The position numbers and the translations under genes were made by a program. From Pseudolysinimonas_A sp041984585 (GTDB lineage Bacteria > Actinomycetota > Actinomycetes > Actinomycetales > Microbacteriaceae), in the NCBI GenBank assembly GCA_041984585.1, contig JBHIXX010000012.1, forward strand, positions 1-64,000: DNA of 64,000 nucleotides, written 5' to 3'. The notes beneath the pieces are model-generated. The model was not told the DNA's origin. It did no database searches and saw only the letters and a program-made list of their open reading frames with translations. The stretch's first letter is position 1; each line of letters opens with the position of its first letter. Positions 10,425 to 18,589 of this stretch are shown here, one piece after another.

Positions 10425-11882
10425 ATGAGACGCGCGAAGATCGTCGCAACCCTGGGCCCCGCCACCTCGAGCTACGAGGCGTTGAGGTCACTCATCGACG
10501 CCGGGCTGAACGTCGCCCGGATGAACCTCAGCCACGGCAGCCACGAGGTGCACGAGGAGGTCTACGCCAACATCCGGCGGGCCGCCGCGGATGCCGGCGC
10601 GCCGATCGCCGTGCTCATCGACCTGCAGGGGCCGAAGATCCGACTCGGCAAGTTCGCCGACGGTCCGCACGAGCTCGCGGTCGGTGACGTCTTCACCATC
10701 ACGACGGAGGACGTCGAGGGCACCAAGGAGCTCGTCGGCACCACCTTCGCGGGCCTGCCCGACGACGTGAAGGAGGGCGACTTCCTGCTCATCGACGACG
10801 GCAAGGTGAAGGTCAAGGTCACCGGCGTCGACGGTCCGCGCGTGCGCACCGAGGTGGTCGTCGCGGGAACCGTGTCGAACAACAAGGGCATCAACCTGCC
10901 CGGGGTCGCCGTCAACGTGCCCGCGCTGTCGGAGAAGGACGAGGACGACCTGCGCTGGGGCATGAAGCTCGGCGCGGACTACATCGCGCTCTCGTTCGTG
11001 CGGAACGCCGCCGACGTCACGCGGGTGCACGAGATCATGGACGAGGTCGGCCGTCGCGTGCCGGTGATCGCCAAGATCGAGAAGCCGCAGGCCGTCGACG
11101 CGCTCGACGAGATCATCGACGCGTTCGACGGCGTGATGGTCGCCCGCGGCGACCTCGCCGTGGAGCTGCCGCTTGAGGCGGTGCCGATCGTGCAGAAGCG
11201 CACCGTCGAGCTCTGTCGGCGGATGGCGAAGCCGGTGATCGTGGCGACCCAGATGCTCGAGTCGATGACCGACAACCCGGTCCCGACGCGCGCGGAGGCG
11301 TCCGACGTCGCGAACGCGGTGCTCGACGGCGCCGACGCCGTGATGCTGTCGGGGGAGACCAGCGTGGGCAAGTACCCGGTGATCACGGTGCAGACCATGG
11401 CGCGCATCGTCGAGTCGACCGAGGACCACGGGCTCGAGCGCATCGCCCCGCTCGGCACGAAGCCGCGCACCCAGGGTGGCGCGATCACCCTCGCCGCCGC
11501 GGAGGTCGCCGACTTCGTCGACGCGAAGTTCGTCTGCGTCTTCACCGAGTCGGGCGACTCGGCGCGCCGGATGTCGCGGCTGCGCTTCCGCATCCCGATG
11601 CTCGCCTTCGCGACGGATGAGGCCATCCGACGCCGGATGGCGCTCACCTGGGGCATCCAGTCGTTCCTGGTCGACCGTGTCGACCACACCGACGCGATGT
11701 ACAAGCAGGTCGACACCGCGCTGCTCGACGCCGGGATGGCGGCGGTCGGCGACAAGGTCGTCGTGATCTCCGGATCCCCTCCCGGCAAGCCCGGCTCGAC
11801 CAACGACATGCGGGTGCACCGCATCGGCACCGCGCTCGAGCAGTACGCGCCGTCGTGGGAGAGCGGCCGGCACGCCGACTGA
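10425..11882 (+). CDS. pyk: Pyruvate kinase
   Basis: Last step of glycolysis: phosphoenolpyruvate plus ADP to pyruvate plus ATP. The 485-residue product shows the family signature around Lys217 and Glu219 (AKIEKPQ), the metal-binding ARGDLAVELP and the substrate loop ATQMLESM. ATG 10425 follows gaagga. The short 10371-10424 leader is built of repeated CCACC/CCGCCACC units and is pyrimidine-rich, so it should be unstructured. The gene is convergent with the lipoprotein gene, nine bases away. An own promoter is not obvious, so read-through from gltBD is possible. Confidence 0.98.
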   Translation: MRRAKIVATLGPATSSYEALRSLIDAGLNVARMNLSHGSHEVHEEVYANIRRAAADAGAPIAVLIDLQGPKIRLGKFADGPHELAVGDVFTITTEDVEGTKELVGTTFAGLPDDVKEGDFLLIDDGKVKVKVTGVDGPRVRTEVVVAGTVSNNKGINLPGVAVNVPALSEKDEDDLRWGMKLGADYIALSFVRNAADVTRVHEIMDEVGRRVPVIAKIEKPQAVDALDEIIDAFDGVMVARGDLAVELPLEAVPIVQKRTVELCRRMAKPVIVATQMLESMTDNPVPTRAEASDVANAVLDGADAVMLSGETSVGKYPVITVQTMARIVESTEDHGLERIAPLGTKPRTQGGAITLAAAEVADFVDAKFVCVFTESGDSARRMSRLRFRIPMLAFATDEAIRRRMALTWGIQSFLVDRVDHTDAMYKQVDTALLDAGMAAVGDKVVVISGSPPGKPGSTNDMRVHRIGTALEQYAPSWESGRHAD

Positions 11883-11891
11883 TCGTGCGGG

Positions 11892-12482
11892 TCAGTTGCC
11901 GCCGGTTCCCCAGAGCGACGCGGTGAGGTCGGCGAGCAGCAGGTCGCCGTCGATGTTCGAGTACGACTCGTAGATCCAGACGTCGTCGCGCGCGATGACC
12001 ACCTCGGTGGTGTCGACCGGGTACTGCGAGTTCGGGGTGACCTTCGAGCAGATGTAGTTGCCGGTGTCGCCGACGGTGCAGGTCCAGCCGTCGGCCGGGA
12101 GCGTCGACTCGGCGTAGGCCACGGTGTCGTCGTCGGGCACGGTCGAGATGAGGATCAGGATGCCGGTGGCGTCGCCCGCGAACCAGTCGCAGCCGAGCAC
12201 CAGTTGCGCCGACGGGGGAGCCGGGCGAACGAACCCGACGCCGTCGCCCTGCAGAGTGAGGGTGTCGACGGTCGCCGCGCGAGTGGCGGCGGTGCCGAGC
12301 TGGTCGCAGCTCGTCGGCAGCACCACCGGATCGGGCGTCGGCTCGGCCGGCGGTGTCGTGGTTGCGCTCTCGGCGGGCGTCGCGGAGACGGTCTCCTGAG
12401 GCTCCGGAGACGACCCGCAGCCCGCGAGGGCGACCGCGAGGGACGCGGCGACGAGCAGGCCGGGCAGCACGCGACGGGTCAT
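11892..12482 (-). CDS. Secreted lipoprotein of unknown function
   Basis: The 196-residue product starts with a type II signal peptide: MTRR, a hydrophobic stretch and the lipobox LAGC with the lipidated Cys22. A Ser/Thr/Pro/Ala linker (residues 24-53) tethers a folded domain that contains a few cysteines (SCDQLG, LGCDWF, WTCTVG, YICSK), enough for two disulfides. I recognise no enzyme motif. The domain is reminiscent of DUF3558-type actinobacterial lipoproteins but the match is not secure. ATG 12482 is preceded by AAGGAG at ideal spacing. Confidence 0.85.
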   Translation of the reverse strand: MTRRVLPGLLVAASLAVALAGCGSSPEPQETVSATPAESATTTPPAEPTPDPVVLPTSCDQLGTAATRAATVDTLTLQGDGVGFVRPAPPSAQLVLGCDWFAGDATGILILISTVPDDDTVAYAESTLPADGWTCTVGDTGNYICSKVTPNSQYPVDTTEVVIARDDVWIYESYSNIDGDLLLADLTASLWGTGGN

Positions 12483-12552
12483 CGTCGACTCCTTGATCGT
12501 TCGCGGCGCGACGGGCGCGCCTGAGGAAACGTCGGGGCGGTGCGTTGCGGGA

Positions 12553-12558
12553 AGTCTA
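12553..12558 (-). promoter_or_regulatory. -10 element of the lipoprotein gene
   Basis: On the minus strand this reads TAGACT. It would start a transcript near 12546 with a leader of about 64 bases that carries the AAGGAG ribosome site of the lipoprotein gene. Confidence 0.45.
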
Positions 12559-12583
12559 GGACGCCCCGCGGTGCGGGCCGTCC

Positions 12584-12628
12584 GGCCGTGCCGGATGAGG
12601 GGGTCGAACCCGCCCCACCGGCACGGCC
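12584..12628 (-). other. Perfect 11-bp inverted repeat downstream of tRNA-Leu
   Basis: GGCCGTGCCGG (12584-12594) pairs perfectly with CCGGCACGGCC (12618-12628) around a 23-base loop. The left arm and loop contain the duplicated tRNA 3' end. The hairpin lies about 110 bases after the tRNA on its transcribed strand, so it could end tRNA transcription; there is no U tract. Confidence 0.5.
12588..12611 (-). repeat. 24-base duplicate of the tRNA-Leu 3' end
   Basis: These 24 bases are identical to 12738-12761, that is the discriminator region, acceptor 3' strand and much of the T arm of tRNA-Leu. Both copies have the same orientation and are 150 bases apart. Duplicated tRNA 3' ends are the usual mark of integrase-mediated insertion, but no integrase or cargo remains between them. 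A degraded second tRNA is the alternative. Confidence 0.6.
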
Positions 12629-12738
12629 GTCACGCCGCGAGGCGGCGAGCCGGAACCGGCGCGGCGGGGACCCCGGCGATGGCTTCTCACCCGTCATGGG
12701 GCACCGCCGCCCGCCCGGCTGCGCCGAGCGGTCGTCGG

Positions 12739-12821
12739 TGCCGGATGAGGGGGTCGAACCCTCACGTCCTCTCGGACAACCGATTTTGAGTCGGTCGCGT
12801 CTGCCATTCCGCCAATCCGGC
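12739..12821 (-). tRNA. tRNA-Leu (anticodon CAA)
   Basis: On the minus strand the 83 bases fold as a type II tRNA. The acceptor arms are GCCGGAT and ATCCGGC with an A discriminator. The anticodon loop CTCAAAA is closed by a CCGA/TCGG stem and gives anticodon CAA (12788-12786), which reads UUG. The long variable arm GTCC-gaga-GGAC is typical of leucine tRNAs, and the T arm is GAGGG-TTCGACC-CCCTC. The CCA end is not encoded. A minus-strand TATCGT at 12865-12860 is a possible promoter, back to back with that of pdtaR. Confidence 0.95.
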
Positions 12822-12868
12822 GTCCGCCACCCGGCGTCGTCGGGCCGCGTCCGGTCGGAACGATACCG

Positions 12869-12874
12869 TAGGCT
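12869..12874 (+). promoter_or_regulatory. -10 element of pdtaR, leaderless start
   Basis: TAGGCT ends six bases before the GTG at 12881, with no Shine-Dalgarno sequence in between. Confidence 0.65.
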
Positions 12875-12880
12875 CATTCC

Positions 12881-13486
12881 GTGAGTGATGCCCCAGACGC
12901 CACCCCGGAGCGCCGCCGCGTCGTCGTCGCGGAGGACGAGTCCCTCATCCGCCTCGACATCGTCGAGATCCTGCGCGACAACGGATTCGACGTGGTCGGC
13001 GAGGCCGGCGATGGCGAGACCGCCGTGAAGCTGGCCACCGACCTGCGCCCCGACCTCGTCGTGATGGACGTCAAGATGCCGCAGCTCGACGGCATCTCGG
13101 CGGCGGAGCGTCTCGCCAAGAACCACATCGCCCCCGTCGTGCTGCTGACCGCGTTCAGCCAGAAGGAACTGGTGGAGCGGGCGAGCGACGCGGGCGCCAT
13201 GGCCTACGTGGTGAAGCCGTTCACCCCGAACGACCTGCTCCCCGCGATCGAGATCGCGCTGAGCCGCTACCAGCAGATCATCGCGCTCGAGTCGGAGATC
13301 TCCGACATGACCCAGCGCTTCGAGACGCGCAAGCTGGTCGACCGCGCGAAGGGCCTGCTCAACGAGAAGATGGGCCTCAGCGAGCCCGACGCGTTCCGCT
13401 GGATCCAGAAGGCGTCGATGGACCGACGCCTCACCATGCACGACGTCGCGCAGGCGATCATCGAGCAGCTCGCCCCCAAGAAGTAG
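12881..13486 (+). CDS. pdtaR: ANTAR-domain response regulator (PdtaR type)
   Basis: Two-component output protein whose ANTAR domain binds paired stem-loops in nascent or mature RNA and acts as an antiterminator or translation regulator. The 201-residue product has a receiver domain (residues 13-125) with the acidic pair Glu18/Asp19, phospho-acceptor Asp63 (VMDVKMP), Thr90 and Lys112. A helical linker leads to an ANTAR domain (about 135-195; LVDRAKGLLNEKMGLSEPDAFRWIQKAS is split by the typical conserved A, K, L, M positions). The length and layout match mycobacterial PdtaR (Rv1626). The partner kinase PdtaS is not in the window. No adjacent target hairpins were found. Confidence 0.93.
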   Translation: MSDAPDATPERRRVVVAEDESLIRLDIVEILRDNGFDVVGEAGDGETAVKLATDLRPDLVVMDVKMPQLDGISAAERLAKNHIAPVVLLTAFSQKELVERASDAGAMAYVVKPFTPNDLLPAIEIALSRYQQIIALESEISDMTQRFETRKLVDRAKGLLNEKMGLSEPDAFRWIQKASMDRRLTMHDVAQAIIEQLAPKK

Positions 13487-13491
13487 GCGGG

Positions 13492-13914
13492 TCAGCGCTT
13501 CCGTTTGAGGAAGTTCGTCATCCGCACCGTCGACAGGCGGTTGCCGTCGTCGTCGGTCATGACGATCTCGTGCGTGCACAGCGTGTTGCCCAGCGAGATC
13601 GCCCGGCAGGTCCCGGTGACCCAGCCCGAGTCGACGGAACGCGAGTGGGTGGCGTTGATCTCGATGCCCACCGCGATGCGGTCGGGTCCGCCGTGGATCG
13701 CGGACGACAGCGACCCGAGCGACTCGCCGAGCACGACGTGGGCCCCGCCGTGCAGGATGCCGACCACCTGGGTGTTGCCCTCCACCGGCATCCGGGCGAC
13801 CGAGTAGTCGGCGCTCAGCTCGAGCACCTCGATGCCCATCTTCTGCGCGAGCGCGCCGCCGCCGTTGGCGAATCGGGCGACCAGGTCGGGATGCAGATCG
13901 GCAGGCAGCTTCAT
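13492..13914 (-). CDS. Hotdog-fold acyl-CoA thioesterase (PaaI/4HBT-like)
   Basis: Probable hydrolase of acyl- or aryl-CoA thioesters; the substrate is unknown. With the start at 13914 the product has 140 residues, normal for a single hotdog domain. The active-site segment GILHGGAHVVLGES contains His55 and Glu64, in the arrangement seen in the PaaI / 4-hydroxybenzoyl-CoA thioesterase group. I prefer MKLPADLHPDL (ATG 13914) to a longer frame that would run into the polA start, because the extra 28 residues have no family character. It converges with pdtaR (five bases apart) and diverges from polA. Confidence 0.85.
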   Translation of the reverse strand: MKLPADLHPDLVARFANGGGALAQKMGIEVLELSADYSVARMPVEGNTQVVGILHGGAHVVLGESLGSLSSAIHGGPDRIAVGIEINATHSRSVDSGWVTGTCRAISLGNTLCTHEIVMTDDDGNRLSTVRMTNFLKRKR

Positions 13915-13950
13915 GGTGCGGGCGGCTCCGGGGAGGGTCGGGGCGGCGGA

Positions 13951-13956
13951 TAGGCT
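13951..13956 (+). promoter_or_regulatory. -10 element of polA, leaderless start
   Basis: TAGGCT ends seven bases before the GTG at 13964. The opposite strand carries TATCCG (13952-13947), a possible -10 for the thioesterase gene, so the two promoters overlap. Confidence 0.6.
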
Positions 13957-13963
13957 GAACGCC

Positions 13964-16603
13964 GTGCCCGCCGCGAAGAAGCCTATCCTCCTGCTCATCG
14001 ACGGCCATTCGCTCGCATTCCGGGCGTTCTACGCCCTGCCGGTCGACAGTTTCGTCACCCGCGACGGCCAGCACACCAACGCGATCCACGGCTTCCTGTC
14101 GATGCTCAACCTGCTGCTGCAGAACGAGAAGCCGACCCACGTCGCCGTCGCCTTCGACCTCTCGCGCAAGTCGTTCCGCACCGACGAGTACCCCGAGTAC
14201 AAGGGCACGCGGGGCGAGACGCCGCCCGAGTTCTCCGGGCAGATCCCGTTGCTGCAGGAGGCGCTCGCGGCCATGAGCATCCCGGTGCTCACCAAGGAGG
14301 ACTACGAGGCCGACGACATCATCGCCACGCTCGCGTCCCGGGGCGCCGCCGACGGGTTCGACGTGCTGGTCACCAGCGGCGACCGCGACACCATCCAGCT
14401 CGTGTCGCCGTCGGTGACGCTGCTCTACCCGAACGCGCGCGGGGTCTCGGAGCTGAAGCGCTACGACCGCGACGCGGTGGTGGAGCGCTACGGCGTCGAG
14501 CCGGAGCAGTACCCCGAGGTCGCCGCCCTCGTCGGGGAGACGAGCGACAACCTGATCGGCATCGACAAGGTCGGCGAGAAGACCGCCGTCAAGTGGATCC
14601 AGAAGTACGGCACCGTCGACAACCTGCTCGCCCATGCCGACGAGATCACCGGCGTCGTCGGCGGCAACCTGCGCGAGCAGCAGGAGCGCGCGGTGCGGAA
14701 CCGCAAGTTGAACCGCCTCGTCACCGACCTCGAGCTCGAGCTCGCTCCCGCCGACCTCGAGCGGCGGGCGATGGACGTCGCCGCGGTGCGCGACATCTTC
14801 GGCCGCCTGCAGTTCAAGGCGCTGCTCGAGCGTCTGCTCAAGGTCGAGGGCGTCACCGACGAGGGACAGCTGGTCGACGGCGGCGCGGCGGCCGGCGACG
14901 CCCCCGAGGTGCAGACCCCGGACGACGTGGCCGCGTGGCTGGCGCAGGCGACGGGCCCCGTGGGCGTGCGGGTCGCGCACCTCAACGGCGTCGTCGAGGG
15001 CGTGGGCTTCTCCACCGAGACCGCGAGCGCCTGGATGCCGTGGCCGGCGTCCGGTCCGTCGGACGATCTCGTCGCCTGGTTCGCCGGCGACAGCCCGAAG
15101 CGGCTGTTCGACGGCAAGCGACAGGTGAAGCTGCTGGCGGCATCCGGCATCGAGGTCGGCGGCGTCGAGCTCGATGCCTCGCTCGCGGCCTGGCTGCTGC
15201 GCCCGGGACAGCGCGCCGAGGCGCTGCCCGCCCTCGTCTACTACTACCTGGGCGAGCACCTGCCTGAGCCCGACCCCAACCAGCTCGTGCCCGAGACCGA
15301 AGCGCTGAGCCCGGCGACCGAGGCCTGGTACATCACGCGGCTCTGCACGGAGCTGGCCGACCGTCTCGACGCCGGGTCGCTGGGCGTGCTCCGCAGCATC
15401 GAGATCCCGCTGCAGCCGGTGCTCGGCCGCATGGAGCGGCAGGGCATCACCGTCTCGCGCGAGGTGCTCACCGGGCTCGACGAGCGGCTCGGGGCGCAGG
15501 TGACCGACATCGCGCAGAAGGCCTACGCCGAGATCGGGCGCGAGGTGAACCTCGGCTCGCCCAAGCAGCTGCAGGAGGTGCTGTTCGACCAGCTGCAGAT
15601 GCCGAAGACCCGATCCAACAAGACCGGCTACTCGACCGACGCGCAGGCGCTCGCCGACCTGCAGGAGCAGCACCCGCATCCGTTCCTCGAACTGCTGCTC
15701 GCTCACCGGGATGCGACAAAGATCCGGCAGATCGTCGAGACACTGCGCTCGGCGATCGGCGCCGACGGGCGCATCCGCACCAACTACGAGCAGACCGGGT
15801 CGGCCACGGGCCGTCTCGCGTCGAACGACCCGAACCTGCAGAACATCCCGGTGAAGACCGAGGTGGGGCGCGAGGTGCGCACCGCGTTCCGGCCCGGCGA
15901 CGGGTTCGAGACGCTGCTCACCGCCGACTACTCGCAGATCGAGATGCGCATCATGGCGCACCTGTCCGAGGACGCCGGGCTGATCGAGGCGTTCAACTCG
16001 GGGGAGGACCTGCACCGGTTCGTCGGCGCGCGTGTGTTCGGGGTGGACCCGGCCGACGTCACCCCGCAGATGCGCACCAAGGTGAAGGCGATGTCGTACG
16101 GGCTCGCCTACGGGCTGTCGGCGTTCGGGCTCAGCAAGCAGCTGCGCATCGAGGTGGCGGAGGCCAAGGAGCTGATGGCCGACTACTTCGCCCGCTTCGG
16201 CGGCGTGCGCGACTACCTGCGCGGCGTGGTCGAGCAGGCGCGGGTCGACGGCTACACGACCACGATCTTCGGACGGCGCCGCCCGTTCGCCGACCTCGGA
16301 TCCACCAATCGGGTGCTCCGCGAGAACGCGGAGCGGCAGGCGCTCAACTCGCCGATCCAGGGCTCGGCGGCCGACATCATCAAGCGCGCGATGATCGACG
16401 TCGACCGCGACATCCGCGACGAGGGCCTGAACTCTCGGATGCTGCTGCAGGTGCACGACGAACTGGTGCTCGAGGTGGCGCCCGGCGAGCTGGACCGCCT
16501 CACCCAGATCGTCCGCGACCGGATGGCGGGCGCGGCCGACCTGAGCGTTCCGCTCGATGTGCAGCTGGGCTCGGGCGCCGACTGGGACGCCGCCGCGCAC
16601 TGA
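13964..16603 (+). CDS. polA: DNA polymerase I
   Basis: Removes RNA primers and fills gaps in replication and repair. The 879-residue product has an N-terminal 5'-3' exonuclease domain (LLIDGHSLAFRAFYALP at residues 10-26; GETSDNLIG), a central domain, and a C-terminal polymerase with motif A DYSQIEMR at Asp655, motif B starting at Arg704 (RTKVKAMSYGLAYG) and motif C VHDE with Asp832/Glu833. The central domain lacks the DxE of a 3'-5' proofreading exonuclease (VRVAHLNG stands at that place), so like many actinobacterial and Taq enzymes it probably cannot proofread. The GTG start is set by the TAGGCT box; upstream in-frame codons overlap the promoter. Confidence 0.97.
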   Translation: MPAAKKPILLLIDGHSLAFRAFYALPVDSFVTRDGQHTNAIHGFLSMLNLLLQNEKPTHVAVAFDLSRKSFRTDEYPEYKGTRGETPPEFSGQIPLLQEALAAMSIPVLTKEDYEADDIIATLASRGAADGFDVLVTSGDRDTIQLVSPSVTLLYPNARGVSELKRYDRDAVVERYGVEPEQYPEVAALVGETSDNLIGIDKVGEKTAVKWIQKYGTVDNLLAHADEITGVVGGNLREQQERAVRNRKLNRLVTDLELELAPADLERRAMDVAAVRDIFGRLQFKALLERLLKVEGVTDEGQLVDGGAAAGDAPEVQTPDDVAAWLAQATGPVGVRVAHLNGVVEGVGFSTETASAWMPWPASGPSDDLVAWFAGDSPKRLFDGKRQVKLLAASGIEVGGVELDASLAAWLLRPGQRAEALPALVYYYLGEHLPEPDPNQLVPETEALSPATEAWYITRLCTELADRLDAGSLGVLRSIEIPLQPVLGRMERQGITVSREVLTGLDERLGAQVTDIAQKAYAEIGREVNLGSPKQLQEVLFDQLQMPKTRSNKTGYSTDAQALADLQEQHPHPFLELLLAHRDATKIRQIVETLRSAIGADGRIRTNYEQTGSATGRLASNDPNLQNIPVKTEVGREVRTAFRPGDGFETLLTADYSQIEMRIMAHLSEDAGLIEAFNSGEDLHRFVGARVFGVDPADVTPQMRTKVKAMSYGLAYGLSAFGLSKQLRIEVAEAKELMADYFARFGGVRDYLRGVVEQARVDGYTTTIFGRRRPFADLGSTNRVLRENAERQALNSPIQGSAADIIKRAMIDVDRDIRDEGLNSRMLLQVHDELVLEVAPGELDRLTQIVRDRMAGAADLSVPLDVQLGSGADWDAAAH

Positions 16604-16621
16604 CCTGTTGCGCGCCCGTCG

Positions 16622-16627
16622 TAGGCT
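16622..16627 (+). promoter_or_regulatory. -10 element of the DUF885 gene, leaderless start
   Basis: TAGGCT ends six bases before the GTG at 16634 and 18 bases after the polA stop. Confidence 0.65.
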
Positions 16628-16633
16628 CGGCGG

Positions 16634-18319
16634 GTGACCGAGAGCACGCCGCCCGTCCGCACTCCCAGCGCCATCGACGCGATCGCCGAGGGGTGGGTGG
16701 CGACCCTCATCGACCTCGATCCCGACACCGCCGTCTACATGGGGGTCGACGGGCGGATCGGGGAGATCGGCGACCACTCGCCGGCGGGGCTCGACCGGCA
16801 CGCCGAGGAGGCGCGTCGGGTGCTCGACGCTCTGCGCGCGGCCACGCCCGTCGACGCGGTCGACGAGGTGACGCGCGCCGACCTGTCGGCCGAGCTGGAG
16901 CTCGAGCTCGCGGCGCACGAGGCGGGCTACCCGTTCCGCGACCTGAACGTGATCGCGTCGCCCGCCCAGGAGATCCGCGAGGTCTTCGACCTGATGGCGA
17001 CCGCGACTGCCGACGACTGGGAGCGCGTCGCCATCCGACTCGGCAACGTCCCGGGTGCGGTCGACGGCTACATCACCACCCTGCGCGAGGGGATGTCGCG
17101 CGGGCTCGTGCCGGCGCGGCGCCAGGTCGTCGAGGTGGCGGCGCAGGCCCGCCGCCACGGCGACCCGCTCGGATTCTTCTTCGACTTCACCGGTACGGCG
17201 AAGCTCGCCGACGGCGCGACTGTTCCGGAGCCGCTGGCGGCCGGACTGCGTCGCGGGGCGGAGGCGTCGGCGGAGGCGTACGACCGGCTCGCCACGTTCC
17301 TCGAGACGGAGCTGGCCCCGGTGGCGGGGGAGCGCGACGGAGTCGGCCGCGACCTCTACGAATTGCGGTCGGAGCACTTCGTGGGCGCGCGCATCGACCT
17401 CGACGAGACCTATGCGTGGGGAGTCGACGAGCTCGCGCGCATGGTCGACGAACAGACCCGCATCGCCGGCGAGATCGTGCCGGGCGGATCCGTGGCGGAT
17501 GCGATCGCCGCCCTCGACCGCGACGAGAGCCGGAAGTTGCGCGGTACGGCCGCCCTGCGCGACTGGATGCAGCAGCTCAGCGACCGGGCGGTGGCGGAGC
17601 TGGCGCGGGACCACTTCCACATCCCGGAGCCGGTGCGGGAGCTCGAGTGCATGATCGCGCCGACGCAGGACGGCGGGATCTACTACACCGGCCCGGCCGA
17701 CGACTTCTCGCGCCCCGGACGGATGTGGTGGAGCGTGCCCGAGGGCGTCACCGAGTTCGACACCTGGCGCGAGACGACCACGGTGTACCACGAGGGCGTG
17801 CCCGGGCATCACCTGCAGATCGGCCAGGCGGTCTACAACCGGGCGGTGCTCAACACGTGGCGACGGCAGCTGGCCGGCACCTCGGGGCACGCCGAGGGCT
17901 GGGCGCTCTACGCGGAACGGCTGATGGAGGAGCTCGGCTACCTCGACGACCCGGGCGACCGCCTGGGGATGCTCGACGGCCAGCGGATGCGCGCGGCGCG
18001 GGTGGTGCTCGACATCGGCGTGCACCTCGGCAAGCCGCGCCTCGACGGCGGCGGGGTGTGGGACGCCGACACCGCTCTCGCCTTCATGCGCGACAACGTC
18101 AACATGGACGACTCGTTCATCCGGTTCGAGGTGAACCGCTACCTCGGCTGGCCCGGTCAGGCGCCGTCCTACAAGGTCGGCCAGCGCATCTGGGAGCAGG
18201 TGCGGGCGGCGGCGCAGGAGCGGGAGGGCGCGGCGTTCTCGTTCAAGGAGTTCCATCGCAGCGCCCTCGACCTCGGCGGCGTGCGGCTCGACACCCTCCA
18301 GCGCGCGCTCGCCGGCTGA
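16634..18319 (+). CDS. DUF885 family protein, putative zinc metallopeptidase
   Basis: The 561-residue product matches the DUF885 family in length. The decisive motif is YHEGVPGHHLQIGQ with His386, Glu387 and His392/393, followed by GTSGHAEGWALYAERLMEELG, which supplies a further conserved Glu. This is the pattern of a metal-binding HExxxGH peptidase related to the M32/M3-like gluzincins. No signal peptide is seen, so it should be cytoplasmic. Substrates of the family are poorly known. It lies between polA and rpsA with its own promoter and gives no operon clue to its role. Confidence 0.85.
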   Translation: MTESTPPVRTPSAIDAIAEGWVATLIDLDPDTAVYMGVDGRIGEIGDHSPAGLDRHAEEARRVLDALRAATPVDAVDEVTRADLSAELELELAAHEAGYPFRDLNVIASPAQEIREVFDLMATATADDWERVAIRLGNVPGAVDGYITTLREGMSRGLVPARRQVVEVAAQARRHGDPLGFFFDFTGTAKLADGATVPEPLAAGLRRGAEASAEAYDRLATFLETELAPVAGERDGVGRDLYELRSEHFVGARIDLDETYAWGVDELARMVDEQTRIAGEIVPGGSVADAIAALDRDESRKLRGTAALRDWMQQLSDRAVAELARDHFHIPEPVRELECMIAPTQDGGIYYTGPADDFSRPGRMWWSVPEGVTEFDTWRETTTVYHEGVPGHHLQIGQAVYNRAVLNTWRRQLAGTSGHAEGWALYAERLMEELGYLDDPGDRLGMLDGQRMRAARVVLDIGVHLGKPRLDGGGVWDADTALAFMRDNVNMDDSFIRFEVNRYLGWPGQAPSYKVGQRIWEQVRAAAQEREGAAFSFKEFHRSALDLGGVRLDTLQRALAG

Positions 18320-18461
18320 CTCGCGTCCCGCTCCCCGGTGACGTTCAGCCGACCGGCCGCGTCCCAGCGGAGGGGAGCGACCGCCGAGGCGTGTGAGCGG
18401 CGACGGGAGCGAGCGGCGGTGGAGGCGGGCGCGGGTGGATGCGAGCCGGTTCCGGATCGGG

Positions 18462-18467
18462 TAGGCT
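18462..18467 (+). promoter_or_regulatory. -10 element of rpsA
   Basis: TAGGCT lies in the 270-base gap after the DUF885 gene. It predicts a start near 18474 and an untranslated leader of about 115 bases before rpsA, in contrast to the many leaderless genes around it. The rest of the gap shows only an 8-bp inverted repeat (18329-18336 with 18372-18379). Confidence 0.5.
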
Positions 18468-18589
18468 GGGGGGTCGGAGTCTGAGCTGTCACGGCCCGGA
18501 CCCCGACACCATCATCCGCCCGCCTCGGGCGACCATCCTGCATCATCCGTTCGAGGCCCGATCATGTCCATCCCCGGAGTACCCACTAC

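Noticed and set aside
12588..12628. Second complete tRNA gene
   Set aside because: Only the 3' third of a tRNA is present. No anticodon arm or D arm can be folded upstream of it on that strand.
12479..18256. Minus-strand open frame of about 1900 codons over the tRNA, pdtaR, polA and DUF885
   Set aside because: It crosses a tRNA gene and several clear plus-strand genes, and its sequence is low-complexity. GC artefact.
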